Assembly: GCF_040689395.1 (NCBI RefSeq)
Contig: NZ_JBFAZX010000005.1
Coordinates: 124,001-188,000, forward strand
DNA length: 64,000 bases
Reading direction: 5' to 3'
DNA from: Dactylosporangium sp040689395
GTDB taxonomy: Bacteria > Actinomycetota > Actinomycetes > Mycobacteriales > Micromonosporaceae
The translations under genes and the position numbers were made by a program. How positions within the stretch are numbered: the first letter of the stretch is position 1; each line of letters opens with the position of its first letter. Shown in pieces: positions 18,718-27,034 of this stretch. A model generated the notes under the pieces. The model did not search any database and was not told the origin of the DNA. It saw only the letters and a list, made by a program, of their open reading frames with translations.

Positions 18718-18755
18718 CGACGGGGGAGCGGCGAATCCTCGCCACTCCCCCGTCG
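18718..18755 (-). terminator. rpsO-pnp intergenic hairpin
   Basis: An 11-bp arm CGACGGGGGAG pairs with CTCCCCCGTCG; after a C/A mismatch the stem extends by GGCGA/TCGCC around an ATCC tetraloop. It begins 9 bases after the rpsO stop. It may attenuate transcription or serve as a double-strand processing site. In Streptomyces the rpsO-pnp intergenic hairpin is an RNase III target. Confidence 0.75.
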
Positions 18756-18763
18756 GTGCGTCG

Positions 18764-19033
18764 TTATCGCCGCAGGCCGAGCCGCTCGATCAACGAGCGG
18801 TAGCGGGCGATGTCGCTGCGCTGCAGGTAGTTGAGCAGGCGACGGCGACGGCCGACCAGCAGCAGCAGGCCGCGCCGGCTGTGGTGGTCGTGCTTGTGCT
18901 GCTTGAGGTGTTCGGTGAGGTCTGCGATCCGCTTCGTCAGCATCGCGACCTGGACCTCCGGCGAGCCGGTGTCACCCTCGACGGTCGCGTACTTCGAGAT
19001 GATCTCGGTCTTCTGCGCAGAATCGAGCGCCAT
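18764..19033 (-). CDS. rpsO: 30S ribosomal protein uS15
   Basis: This 89-residue primary 16S rRNA binding protein shows the complete family pattern: GSPEVQVAMLTKRI, LTEHLKQHKHDHHSRRGLL, VGRRRRLLNYL and a final YRSLIERLGLRR. A GGGAG ribosome site precedes the ATG. It lies between ribF and pnp, and a strong hairpin follows the stop. Confidence 0.97.
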   Translation of the reverse strand: MALDSAQKTEIISKYATVEGDTGSPEVQVAMLTKRIADLTEHLKQHKHDHHSRRGLLLLVGRRRRLLNYLQRSDIARYRSLIERLGLRR

Positions 19034-19140
19034 GTTCTCCCTTTACCGTGGATTCGTCGGCCGGCTCCCACGGCGTCGTGCAGGCAGCCTGGCCCCCGCC
19101 AGTCAGTCGGCGTCAATCCCAGGCTAACAGACAGAGCTGT

Positions 19141-20088
19141 TCAGCCGCGCATCGGACCGCTGGACAGCGCCTCCCGCGCCTGCGCGACGTCCTCCGTCAT
19201 CTGCGCGATCAACGGCTCGATGTCCTGGTAGGTGCGCTGCTCGCGCAGCCGGTCGGCGAAGTCCAGGCTTACCCGTTCGCCGTACAGATCACCCTTGAAG
19301 TCCAGCACGAACGCCTCCACCCGCCGCTCCTTGCCGGAGAAGGTGGGGTTCGTCCCGATCGACACCGCCGCCGGGTGCCTCGCACCGTCGCGGTCGCGGT
19401 TGAGCCACGCGGCGTAGATGCCGTCGGCGGGCACCGCCGCGTTGGCCGGGACCAGCAGGTTTGCCGTCGGAAAGCCCAGCTCGCGGCCGCGCTGGTCGCC
19501 GCGCACCACCACGCCCTCAAGGCGGTGCGACCGCCCGAGCGCGCGGGCCGCCGCCACGACGTCCCCCGCGTCGACGCAGCTTCGGATGTACGTCGAGGAG
19601 AACACCGTCCCCTCGTCCGCCACCAGTGGCGCTCCCTCGACGGCGAAGCCGAAGGTCCGCCCGAGCCGGCGCAGCAGCTCGACGTCGCCGGCCTGCCGGT
19701 GGCCGAACCGGAAGTTCTCCCCCACCACGATCAGCGCGGTGTGCAGGTGTTCGACGAGCGCATCGTGCACGAACTCCTCAGGCGTCAGCCGGGAGAACTC
19801 GGCAGTGAACGGGATGACGCACAGCACGTCGACGCCCAGCGCCTCGATCAGCTCCGCCTTGCGCCCCGGCTCGGTCAGCACCGCCGGGTGCGATCCGGGC
19901 CGCACCACCTCGGACGGGTGCGGGTCGAACGTGATGACGACCGACTGCACGCCGAGCTCCCCGGCCCGCTTCACCGCGTGGCCGATGATCTGCTGGTGTC
20001 CCCGGTGGACGCCGTCGAACACGCCGATCGTCGCGACCGCGCGCCCCCAGCCGCCGGGCACCGCCTCCGTTCCCCGCCACCGTTGCAT
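19141..20088 (-). CDS. ribF: Bifunctional riboflavin kinase/FAD synthetase
   Basis: This protein converts riboflavin to FMN and then FAD. The N-terminal adenylyltransferase domain has GVFDGVHRGHQ at residues 22-32 and the ISSTYIRS-like motif (FSSTYIRSCVDAGDV). The C-terminal kinase domain has LGFPTANL and the GTNPTF loop. The frame is open to a GTG at 20157 that overlaps the truB stop. The ATG at 20088 gives the usual MQRWRG N-terminus and was preferred; the longer form cannot be excluded. Confidence 0.93.
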   Translation of the reverse strand: MQRWRGTEAVPGGWGRAVATIGVFDGVHRGHQQIIGHAVKRAGELGVQSVVITFDPHPSEVVRPGSHPAVLTEPGRKAELIEALGVDVLCVIPFTAEFSRLTPEEFVHDALVEHLHTALIVVGENFRFGHRQAGDVELLRRLGRTFGFAVEGAPLVADEGTVFSSTYIRSCVDAGDVVAAARALGRSHRLEGVVVRGDQRGRELGFPTANLLVPANAAVPADGIYAAWLNRDRDGARHPAAVSIGTNPTFSGKERRVEAFVLDFKGDLYGERVSLDFADRLREQRTYQDIEPLIAQMTEDVAQAREALSSGPMRG

Positions 20089-20153
20089 GCCACCGAGCGT
20101 ACTGCCTCGGCCCCGCCCGCCCGTTCGCCGGCGGCGGGTCGCGTCGTGGGTCG

Positions 20154-21044
20154 TCACGGGACGAGGACGATCTCCGGGCGGGCCTTGCCCTCGCGCTCGC
20201 GCACGATCGCCAGAACGGTGCCGTCGGGGGCGAAGACCGCGTACGGGTCCGGGATGCCGATCGGGGACAGCGGGCCGCCGTGCGAGAGCGTCTTCGCCTC
20301 GTCGGCGGTGGCGTCGCGGCGTGGGAAGCAGCGGTCCGCGGCGGCCGGCAGCGGGAGGGTCACCGGGTCCGGGAGCTGCGCGAGCTCGTCCAGCGTGGCC
20401 GCCTCGGCCAGGGTGAACGCGCCCACCGCCGTGCGGCGCAGCGCCGTCAGGTGGCCGCCGACGCCGAGCGTGGCGCCCAGGTCGCGGGCGAGGGCGCGGA
20501 TGTACGTGCCGGACGTGCAGGCAACGTCCACGTCCAGGTCGATGTGCGCGCCCACGCGGCGGGTCGCCAGGACGTCCAGGCGCGAGACGGTGACCGGGCG
20601 GGCGGCGAGCTCGACCTCTTCGCCGGAGCGGACGCGGTGGTACGAGCGCACGCCGTTGACCTTGATGGCCGAGACCGCGCTCGGGACCTGCAGAATGTCC
20701 CCGCGCAGCGGGGCCACCGCCGCGGCGATCGACGCGTCGGTGACGGCGGAGGCGTCCGCGCGCGCGACGACCTCGCCCTCGGCGTCGTCGGTGACGGTCG
20801 ACTCGCCCAGGCGGATCGTGGCGGTGTACTGCTTGGTGCTGCCGATCACGTACGTCAGCAGCCGCGTCGCCTTCTCCACGCCGATGATGAGCACGCCGGT
20901 GGCCATCGGGTCGAGGGTGCCGCCGTGCCCGACCCGGCGCGTCCGCGCGATGCGGCGCATGCGCGACACCACGTCGTGCGAGGTCATGCCGCCGGGCTTG
21001 TCGACGACGACGAGGCCGCCCTGGGTCGCCGCCTTCTGTGCCAT
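20154..21044 (-). CDS. truB: tRNA pseudouridine(55) synthase
   Basis: This enzyme modifies U55 in the T-loop of tRNAs. The catalytic aspartate (D45) is in the motif GGTLDPMATGVL, after the KPGGMTSHDVV strand. The C-terminal actinobacterial TruB domain follows. The ATG at 21044 has an AAGG site at suitable spacing and is preferred to the GTG nine bases upstream. It sits downstream of a 20-bp tandem repeat and upstream of ribF, as in many actinobacteria. Confidence 0.94.
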   Translation of the reverse strand: MAQKAATQGGLVVVDKPGGMTSHDVVSRMRRIARTRRVGHGGTLDPMATGVLIIGVEKATRLLTYVIGSTKQYTATIRLGESTVTDDAEGEVVARADASAVTDASIAAAVAPLRGDILQVPSAVSAIKVNGVRSYHRVRSGEEVELAARPVTVSRLDVLATRRVGAHIDLDVDVACTSGTYIRALARDLGATLGVGGHLTALRRTAVGAFTLAEAATLDELAQLPDPVTLPLPAAADRCFPRRDATADEAKTLSHGGPLSPIGIPDPYAVFAPDGTVLAIVREREGKARPEIVLVP

Positions 21045-21120
21045 GCGCGACACCTTAGCGTCCGGACCGGACCGCCTCGGAACTCCCGGGTAGGCCGGAG
21101 GACGCGCGGGCCGCGTTGGG

Positions 21121-21220
21121 GCTGACTCGGGGGCCGCGCGGGCTGGCTCGGGGCCGCGCGGGCTGGCTCGGGGCCGCGCGGGCTGGCTCGGGGCCGCGCG
21201 GGCTGGCTCGGGGCCGCGCG
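21121..21220. repeat. 20-bp perfect tandem repeat
   Basis: Four identical copies of a 20-bp unit (GGCTGGCTCGGGGCCGCGCG) run from 21141 to 21220, preceded by one degenerate copy at 21121-21140. The unit length is not a multiple of three and the array is not in a gene; it lies between the MATE stop and the truB start. It is likely variable in copy number between strains. Confidence 0.9.
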
Positions 21221-21242
21221 GGCCGAGTTGAAAGTGCGGGGC

Positions 21243-22553
21243 TTACCGCACGGCGCCTGCGACCGCCCAGCCGTCGCCCGCGAGGCGGTACAGCAGGCCG
21301 GCCAGGCGCAGCGCGATGAACAGCGTCAGCGCGGCCCAGACGCCGCTCAGGCCGAAGTCGAGCAGGTACGCCAGCCAGATGCCGGGCAGGAAGCCACCGA
21401 GGGCGGCGACCAGCGTGAGGTTGCGCAGGTAGCGCACATCCCCGGCGCCGAGAAACACCCCGTCGAGGGCGAAGACGACGCCGGCGGCGGGCATCATCGC
21501 GACGAAGAACCACCAGGCGTGGCGGGCCTGGGTGTACACCTCCGCGTCCGCGCCGAACCACGGGCGGACGCTGAGCAGGGCCGCGGCCACGAGCACCGCG
21601 AACGCCGCGCCCGCGACGAGGCCCGCGACCGTGATGCGGCGGGCGAGGTGGCGGGCCTCCGCCACGCGCTCGCCCCCGAGCGCCGCGCCGACGAGCGACT
21701 GCGCGGCGATGGCGATCGCATCCAGCGCCAGGGCGGTGAAGAAGAACAGCTGGATCGCGATCTGGTGTGCGGCGAGCGCGGCCTCGCCGAAGCGCGCGGC
21801 GACCGCGGAGGCGGACAGGAAGCAGGCCTGGAAGGCCGCGCCGCGCAGCAGCAGGTCGCGTCCGAGCGCGAGCTGACGGCCAATGACCGCGGGCTGGGGC
21901 CGCAGCGGTACCCGCTCGGTGCGCAGCGCGCGGACGAACAGCACGCCGACGACGGTCTGCGCGGTCACGTTCGCCACCGCGGAACCGGTCAGGCCGAGGC
22001 CCGCCGGGTACGCGAGCAGCGGGCACAGCGCGGCCGAGAGCCCGTTGGCGGCAAGCACGTAGTACAGCGGGCGGCGGGTGTCCTGCACCCCGCGCATCCA
22101 GCCGTTGCCGGCGGTGGCGAGCATGAGCCCGGGCGCGCCGAGTGCGGCGATGCGCAGCCAGCCTGCGGCGTTGTCGGCGACGTCGCCCGGACCTCCCGCG
22201 AGGACGCGGGTGAGCGGCCCGGCGACGGCCTCGATCACGAGCAGAATGACCAGCCCACCGGCCAGGGCGAGCCAGGACGCCTGGACACCCTCCTCGACGG
22301 CGGCGGCGCGCTGTCCGGCGCCGAAGCGACGGGCGGCGCGCCCCGTGGTCCCGTACGCCAGGACGGTCCCCAGCCACACCGCGAACGTCATGACGGAGCC
22401 ACCGAGGGCCAGGCCGGCGAGCTGGGTGCGCCCGAGGTGGCCGACGACGGCGGTGTCCACGAGCACGTACAGGGGCTCGGCGGCGAGCACCACGAGCGCC
22501 GGGATCGCCAGCGTGGCGACCCGGCGCATCGTTGAGGCCTGATCTACCGTCAC
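21243..22553 (-). CDS. MATE family efflux transporter (DinF type)
   Basis: This is a twelve-helix antiporter of the MATE/DinF branch. The start of the fold, LAIPALVVLAAEPLYVLVDTAVVGHLG, is diagnostic, and both six-helix halves are visible over about 430 residues. Family members export organic cations or other drugs with sodium or proton exchange; the substrate here is unknown. The start is uncertain: GTG 22553 is given, with a GTG at 22598 and an ATG at 22529 as alternatives. It precedes truB. Confidence 0.85.
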   Translation of the reverse strand: MTVDQASTMRRVATLAIPALVVLAAEPLYVLVDTAVVGHLGRTQLAGLALGGSVMTFAVWLGTVLAYGTTGRAARRFGAGQRAAAVEEGVQASWLALAGGLVILLVIEAVAGPLTRVLAGGPGDVADNAAGWLRIAALGAPGLMLATAGNGWMRGVQDTRRPLYYVLAANGLSAALCPLLAYPAGLGLTGSAVANVTAQTVVGVLFVRALRTERVPLRPQPAVIGRQLALGRDLLLRGAAFQACFLSASAVAARFGEAALAAHQIAIQLFFFTALALDAIAIAAQSLVGAALGGERVAEARHLARRITVAGLVAGAAFAVLVAAALLSVRPWFGADAEVYTQARHAWWFFVAMMPAAGVVFALDGVFLGAGDVRYLRNLTLVAALGGFLPGIWLAYLLDFGLSGVWAALTLFIALRLAGLLYRLAGDGWAVAGAVR

Positions 22554-22667
22554 CCGGCCATCGTAAGGTGCGGTGACTGGATTGGAGCTTACCGGCACAA
22601 CCCCCGGGAAACCGTGACGTCAGCGCGGGGCGTCCCGGCTTCCCGGAGTTTGTGTCGATGCGGCGGA

Positions 22668-22772
22668 TCAGCCGCGGCGGTCCATCGACATCTGCAGGGC
22701 GGCACGGGCGCGCTCACGGGTGTCGGCGGCCGGCTCCTGCGGCTTGGGCTGGGGCTTCTGCTGGTCAGACAT
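22668..22772 (-). CDS. Small charged protein, 34 residues
   Basis: A 34-codon ORF starts with MSDQQKPQPKPQEP and ends in a basic amphipathic segment (DTRERARAALQMSMDRRG). A GAGGAG ribosome site precedes the ATG, and third positions are GC-rich, so translation is plausible. It has no membrane segment and no recognised domain. Function unknown. It stands alone upstream of the MATE gene. Confidence 0.5.
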   Translation of the reverse strand: MSDQQKPQPKPQEPAADTRERARAALQMSMDRRG

Positions 22773-23431
22773 GACCCTGGTCTCCTCTGTCGCATGGTGC
22801 TGATGGTCGTTGCGGGCTGGTCGCGCCGGGATCACCGGTGGACACGCGCAACGCACGGCGAGGAGACCGACGTGGGTGGTGTCGGCCTGTTCACACGGGT
22901 TGCTACGCACGTGGTTCCTCGCTTCCGGCGGCATGCTGGATCGGGCCGTTCACCCGCCACCGGTGTCCGCCTTCAGGAGGGGGCGCCCCGGGGCGGGCAG
23001 CGAAGAATTCGTACTGTGCGCATGCGAACTAAGCTATCGTTAAGTTCCAGCATGTGCGAAGACATCCCAAAATCTGGAACGGCGTGTCGCGCACCCGTCA
23101 CGATCAATTTCCCAGCTCAGCCGGGTGCGGACGCGTCGCGGGGCCTGGCGCGGGGGCGTTATCGAGTCCCCATACGAACGCGCTGAAAGCCCGGCACGGA
23201 CGCGTCATCAGGCCGCCGCACGGACGCGGCGCGGGCAGCGCATCCGAGCGCCGCCGCAGGGGTCGTGGGCTGCCTCAGGCGCAAAGACCCAAGGAGCGCC
23301 GCGGGCGCGCGGGGCCGCGCGGACTCGGCGGCTGCGGGGATGGGCCTGCGCCCACAGGGACGGGGCGCGAGCGCGTCGAGCACTGCGCGGGATCCAGACG
23401 TGCGGAGCGCGAGCCTGGGCGCGAATGGGTT
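22773..23431. other. Spacer with GC-rich low-complexity sequence
   Basis: No convincing gene was seen. The part at 23110-23430 is a degenerate mixture of GCACGGACGCG and GCGCGG-type words similar to those in other spacers of this window. The part near 23030-23100 is locally less GC-rich. Open frames here lack coding bias and family similarity. Confidence 0.5.
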
Positions 23432-23650
23432 TCAGCGCGCCAGGAAGTGCCAGCCGAGCCACCACCAGAAGCCGAACATCACGATGCGGCCGACGGGCAG
23501 TGGCCCGACCCGGTATCGCATGACGACGCCGCACACGTCGCCGATGCTCGGTACGCGTGACCCCTCGCGGTGGGCGGCGATCTCGACCGCGGCGAAGAGC
23601 CCCAGCGCGACACTGAACAACACGATGACGAGCAGCTGACCGCCGCTCAT
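23432..23650 (-). CDS. Small membrane protein, DUF6186-like
   Basis: This 72-residue protein has an N-terminal helix (about 5-23), a basic loop ending in REGSRVPSIGDVCGVVMRYRVG, and a C-terminal Trp-rich helix (FGFWWWLGWHFLAR). This pattern matches the DUF6186 family as I remember it; the name is less certain than the topology. Its ATG overlaps the stop of the upstream membrane gene (ATGA), so the two are cotranslated. Confidence 0.65.
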   Translation of the reverse strand: MSGGQLLVIVLFSVALGLFAAVEIAAHREGSRVPSIGDVCGVVMRYRVGPLPVGRIVMFGFWWWLGWHFLAR

Positions 23651-24048
23651 CGGCGCACCATCGCCCAGAAGGACCACAACCAGCCGAAGTACGCGGCCGC
23701 GCGGGCCCAGTAGTGCTCCAGCACCGGGTCCGCGAGGCGGGACAGCGTCGGGTACGCGTCCGAGCCGTTGAGGAACGTCGCACCCTCGACGACGCCGAAC
23801 AGCACCAGCGGCAGGAGCCACCACGCGGCCTGGCGCGGGAGCCGCGCGGGCGCGGGGCGGCGCGGGAGTGCGGCCGACGTACCGAGCCAGAACAGCGCGG
23901 CGCCAGCGCCGAGCACCAGCAGGTTGGCGCGGAGGGTGAACGACGGGAGGGCTCCGCCGACAAGGGAGATCAGGGCGAACACGGGAATGAGGACAACCGG
24001 CCGGGCCCAGGCCCGGTCGACCTCCGCAGCGAGCTCGGGTCGGTCCAT
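23647..24048 (-). CDS. Hypothetical membrane protein
   Basis: This 133-residue protein has three to four hydrophobic segments (about 18-38, 43-60, 75-95 and 112-130) with a short basic loop after the second. No family was recognised. It is coupled to the DUF6186-like gene by a four-base overlap, which suggests that both products act together in the membrane. Confidence 0.6.
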   Translation of the reverse strand: MDRPELAAEVDRAWARPVVLIPVFALISLVGGALPSFTLRANLLVLGAGAALFWLGTSAALPRRPAPARLPRQAAWWLLPLVLFGVVEGATFLNGSDAYPTLSRLADPVLEHYWARAAAYFGWLWSFWAMVRR

Positions 24049-24352
24049 TTGTCGATTGTCACCTCACTGGATGCCGACTGGCCAGCCGTTATAGCCAGGA
24101 GATTCTCCCGGAGCCGCCCCTGACGCGCGCCGGGGGTCCGCGTGGGAGCGGGACAGCGCGCGGACGCCGCCAACGCGGAGCGCACCCCAGCGCAAGCCCA
24201 ACAGCGCCCGGCCGCGCGTCAATGCCCGGCAACACGGCAAGGCACGGAAACGCGGCAACCTCCGCCAGCGCGCGGGAACGCGGCAACGCACGAACCTGAC
24301 GTCGCGCCGAGGGTGCGAAAGAGCCGGGTAGTGGGGCGCGTACGCCGCCGAG
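24049..24352. other. Spacer with degenerate repeats
   Basis: No gene was seen. Words such as AACGCGGCAAC and GCGCGGACGC recur between 24120 and 24310 in degenerate, loosely tandem form. The sequence resembles the other low-complexity spacers listed. Confidence 0.5.
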
Positions 24353-25630
24353 TCAGTCCTGGCCGGCGCCGGAAGCCCGCGCGGGAGCCGGCAGCAGGGC
24401 GCGGATGGCGGCGATGACGTCCGCCACGGTACCGCCGGCGCTGAAGCCTGCCGCGAACCGATGCCCGCCACCGCCCAGCGCGACCGCGACCGTGCTGACG
24501 TCGACCGCGCCCTTGCTGCGCAGTGACACCGACCACTCCCCCGCGCGGACGGGCTTGACCACGCAGGCGACGTCCGCCTCGGCGACGCTGCGCACGGTGT
24601 CGATGAGTGCCTCGACTGCAGACGGCGGCTGGTCGTGCGCGGCGAGGTCGTCGGTCGTCAGATATGTCCAGGCGAACCCGAGCCCGCCCGCGCCCTCGCG
24701 CTCGAGCACGGTGCGCGCGAGGGCCACGCCGAACAGCCGCACGGCGCCGATCGGTCGCGTGTCGAAGAGTCGCCGCGAGATCTCGCCCACCGCAATGCCG
24801 GTCGCGATGAGCCGCGCGGCGAACTCGTGCACGGCCGGCGTCGTCGAGGCGAACTTGAACGAGCCGGTGTCCGTGGCCAGCGCCACATAAAGGCACTCGG
24901 CGATCTCCGGGTCCAGTGGTACGCCAAGCCGCCGCAACAGCCCATCCGACAGCACGGATGTCGCGGCCGCCGCAGGGTCGACGAGGTTGATGCTGCCGAA
25001 CCCGGGGTTGGACGCGTGGTGGTCAAGGACGATGCCGACCGGCGCCGCGCGGAGGCGGTCAGCGAGCCCGCCGAGCCGCTCGATGCTCGCCACGTCGAAG
25101 ACCAGCATCGCGTCCGGCGCGGGGTCGGCGTCCTCCTCCGCGACGAGCAGCCCGGCGCCCGGCAGCGTGTCGAACGGTGCGGGCAGCCGCATCGGCCCAG
25201 GGAACGTCGCCGCGAGGTGCCCGATGCCGAGCTTCCCCGCGACGCGCCGCAGCCCGAGCGCGAAGCCGAGCATGCTGCCGAGGGCGTCGCCGTCGGGGTT
25301 CACGTGGCAGGCGAGGAGCACTCGCGCCCCGCTCGGTAGCCCGCGCAGGGCCGCGACGGCCGCGTCCCACTCGGCCTCGGCGGGCCGGTGCCCGCCCGCG
25401 CCCGCGCGTCCACCAGGCGCAGCCGCCCGCGCGTCCGCGCAGTCGTTCGAAACCGCATCTTGCGCGCCCGTGCGATCGCGTGAGGCTCCCTCATGCGCGT
25501 CCGCGCGGGCTTGTTTCGGGGCGGGCGCGTGGAAGGCTTCCGGGGCGGGCGCTTCCCCGGCCGGGAGGCCGGGGAAGGTGTTGAGTTCGGTGCCCGCGCC
25601 CGGTGCGTTTCCGGGCGCGAGCCCGGTCAC
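24353..25630 (-). CDS. DHH/DHHA1 phosphoesterase, NrnA-like nanoRNase/pAp phosphatase
   Basis: Proteins of this family degrade oligoribonucleotides of 2-5 nt and dephosphorylate 3'-phosphoadenosine 5'-phosphate. The metal sites HVNPDGDALGS and LDHHASN and the C-terminal DHHA1 glycine loop GGGGHRFAAGF are intact. The GTG start overlaps the rbfA stop (GTGA). The first 85 or so residues are a Pro/Ala/Gly-rich extension not usual for the family, made of GC-rich repeats like those in nearby spacers. The rbfA linkage is conserved in actinobacteria. Confidence 0.88.
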   Translation of the reverse strand: MTGLAPGNAPGAGTELNTFPGLPAGEAPAPEAFHAPAPKQARADAHEGASRDRTGAQDAVSNDCADARAAAPGGRAGAGGHRPAEAEWDAAVAALRGLPSGARVLLACHVNPDGDALGSMLGFALGLRRVAGKLGIGHLAATFPGPMRLPAPFDTLPGAGLLVAEEDADPAPDAMLVFDVASIERLGGLADRLRAAPVGIVLDHHASNPGFGSINLVDPAAAATSVLSDGLLRRLGVPLDPEIAECLYVALATDTGSFKFASTTPAVHEFAARLIATGIAVGEISRRLFDTRPIGAVRLFGVALARTVLEREGAGGLGFAWTYLTTDDLAAHDQPPSAVEALIDTVRSVAEADVACVVKPVRAGEWSVSLRSKGAVDVSTVAVALGGGGHRFAAGFSAGGTVADVIAAIRALLPAPARASGAGQD

Positions 25631-26121
25631 CGCCGGTCCTGGCCGACGACCACCTCGTCGTCGGCGCCGTCGACTCCCAGGTCGTCGACGTCGCCGTTCG
25701 CCTCGTCATCCAGCTTGTACGGCTGTGAATCGCCCGCGTAGTGCGCGCCGGCCGCAAGGCGCTGGACCTCCGCGTCGGCGTTGCGCGCGCTGGCGAGCAG
25801 CTCGTCGATGTGCTTGGCGTGTTCGGACACGTCGTCGTGCACGAACGCGAGGCTCGGAGAGTGACGCAGGCCAAGTGCCTTACCGACGGTCGAGCGCAGC
25901 AGGCCCTTGGCGCTCTCCAGGGCAGCCGCGGTGCCGGCCTGCGCCGCCGCGTCGCCGAGCACCGTGTAGAACACGGTCGCCTCGCGCAGATCGGCCGTGA
26001 TCCGCGCGTCGGTGATCGTGATCATGCCGAGCCGGGGGTCCTTGATCTGCGTCCGTACCACCGATGCGACCAGTTCGCGCACGCGCTCCGCGTGCCGCCG
26101 CACCTTCGCCGGATCCGTCAT
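25627..26121 (-). CDS. rbfA: Ribosome-binding factor A
   Basis: RbfA binds the 30S subunit and assists 16S rRNA maturation in the cold and during assembly. The KH-like core is visible: VVRTQIKDPRLGMITITDAR, LREATVFYTVLGD and LGLRHSPSLAFVHDD. An acidic C-terminal tail of about 40 residues follows. The ATG at 26121 has a perfect GGAGG site; the open frame upstream to 26379 is not coding. Confidence 0.94.
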   Translation of the reverse strand: MTDPAKVRRHAERVRELVASVVRTQIKDPRLGMITITDARITADLREATVFYTVLGDAAAQAGTAAALESAKGLLRSTVGKALGLRHSPSLAFVHDDVSEHAKHIDELLASARNADAEVQRLAAGAHYAGDSQPYKLDDEANGDVDDLGVDGADDEVVVGQDRR

Positions 26122-26245
26122 CTCGAACACCTCCGCAGCCAAACGGCCCACCGGTGACCTCTCGGTCACCCGGGAACCTGAAGACCTGACCAACGCCTTG
26201 ACAGTACCCGCGCCCCACCGGTGGGACCGCGTTGAGAAGTCGGGA

Positions 26246-26542
26246 TTACTCGTCGTCGTCGCCGTGCAACCGACGGCGCACGGAGAGCAGTTCAACCTCG
26301 GATCGCCCGGCGACCGCGCGCTCGCAGGTGTCGAGCACCTCGCGCACGTGCCCCGGCTCGGCGGCGACGACTGCGACACCCACCTCGGCCCGCCCGGTCA
26401 GATCCAGGGCCCCGACCTCGGCGACGGAGACCTCGAACTTTCGCAGGTGCGCGATCAGCGGCCGCACGTACGAGCGCTTGGCCTTGAGCGATCGCGAATC
26501 ATCGGGCAGCAGGAGGTCGAAGACCGCGGTTCCGGTGTACAC
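26246..26542 (-). CDS. DUF503 (YlxP-like) protein
   Basis: This 98-residue protein has the family core: LPDDSRSLKAKRSYVRPLIAHL, an aspartate/glutamate-rich central strand and the VREVLDTCERAV helix. DUF503 genes accompany rbfA and infB across Gram-positive bacteria, which suggests a role in ribosome assembly, but the biochemical function is unknown. It lies 124 bases upstream of rbfA. Confidence 0.88.
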   Translation of the reverse strand: MYTGTAVFDLLLPDDSRSLKAKRSYVRPLIAHLRKFEVSVAEVGALDLTGRAEVGVAVVAAEPGHVREVLDTCERAVAGRSEVELLSVRRRLHGDDDE

Positions 26543-26990
26543 GGCGCAAGATCTTATCCCGCTCGCCCCGCTTCCGCCTCGGATTTACCCCGCCACTTCG
26601 AGCCGGCATTGATGCGAACATATCAGAAATATCGCAACGAAGCCCGAGAGTACGGCAGAACGTGACGAACGGTAGAAAAGCGAAGAAGCCCGAGGGCCGC
26701 AACAGAGAGTAAACGGCCCCCAACGGCTGGGAGGGGACGCGCCGCCGAAGGTGCGCGACGAAGCAGCGACGGCCTCAGCGGGGCCGAGGACCGTACGAGC
26801 GACTCAAACGACCAGCAGCGGCGGACGATCGGCGGCTCGGGGTCGACGGGCAACGTCGCGGCGCCTGCGGCCGGGAGCGGGCCACGACGCCGGGGCCCGG
26901 CGGTGCCCGCGCTGCCGCGGTACACAGATTCATGATGTGAGCGACGTCATGCCCCGTCGGGCCGTCCCCGTCGAACGGATCGGCACGCCA
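26543..26990. other. Spacer between infB terminator and DUF503
   Basis: No gene was recognised. The part at 26590-26710 is distinctly AT-richer than its surroundings and probably holds the promoter of the DUF503-rbfA-nrnA unit. Open frames on both strands lack family features. Confidence 0.45.
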
Positions 26991-27025
26991 GAAGGGGCCG
27001 TGGATCGGTGATCCACGGCCCCTTC
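26991..27025 (-). terminator. Terminator after infB
   Basis: A perfect 16-bp stem (GAAGGGGCCGTGGATC with its complement) has a 3-base loop and starts 9 bases after the infB stop. It separates the rimP-nusA-ylxR-infB unit from DUF503-rbfA. Confidence 0.88.
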
Positions 27026-27034
27026 TTCAAGGCG

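Noticed and set aside
14545..18834. 1429-residue plus-strand open frame
   Set aside because: It is the antisense shadow of the M16 protease and pnp genes. Long shadows are expected at this GC content, and it has no family features.
21121..21220. Possible CRISPR array
   Set aside because: Units are contiguous with no unique spacers, so it is a simple tandem repeat.
26623..26925. 100-residue minus-strand open frame between infB and DUF503
   Set aside because: Arg/Ser-rich sequence without coding bias, ribosome site or family similarity.
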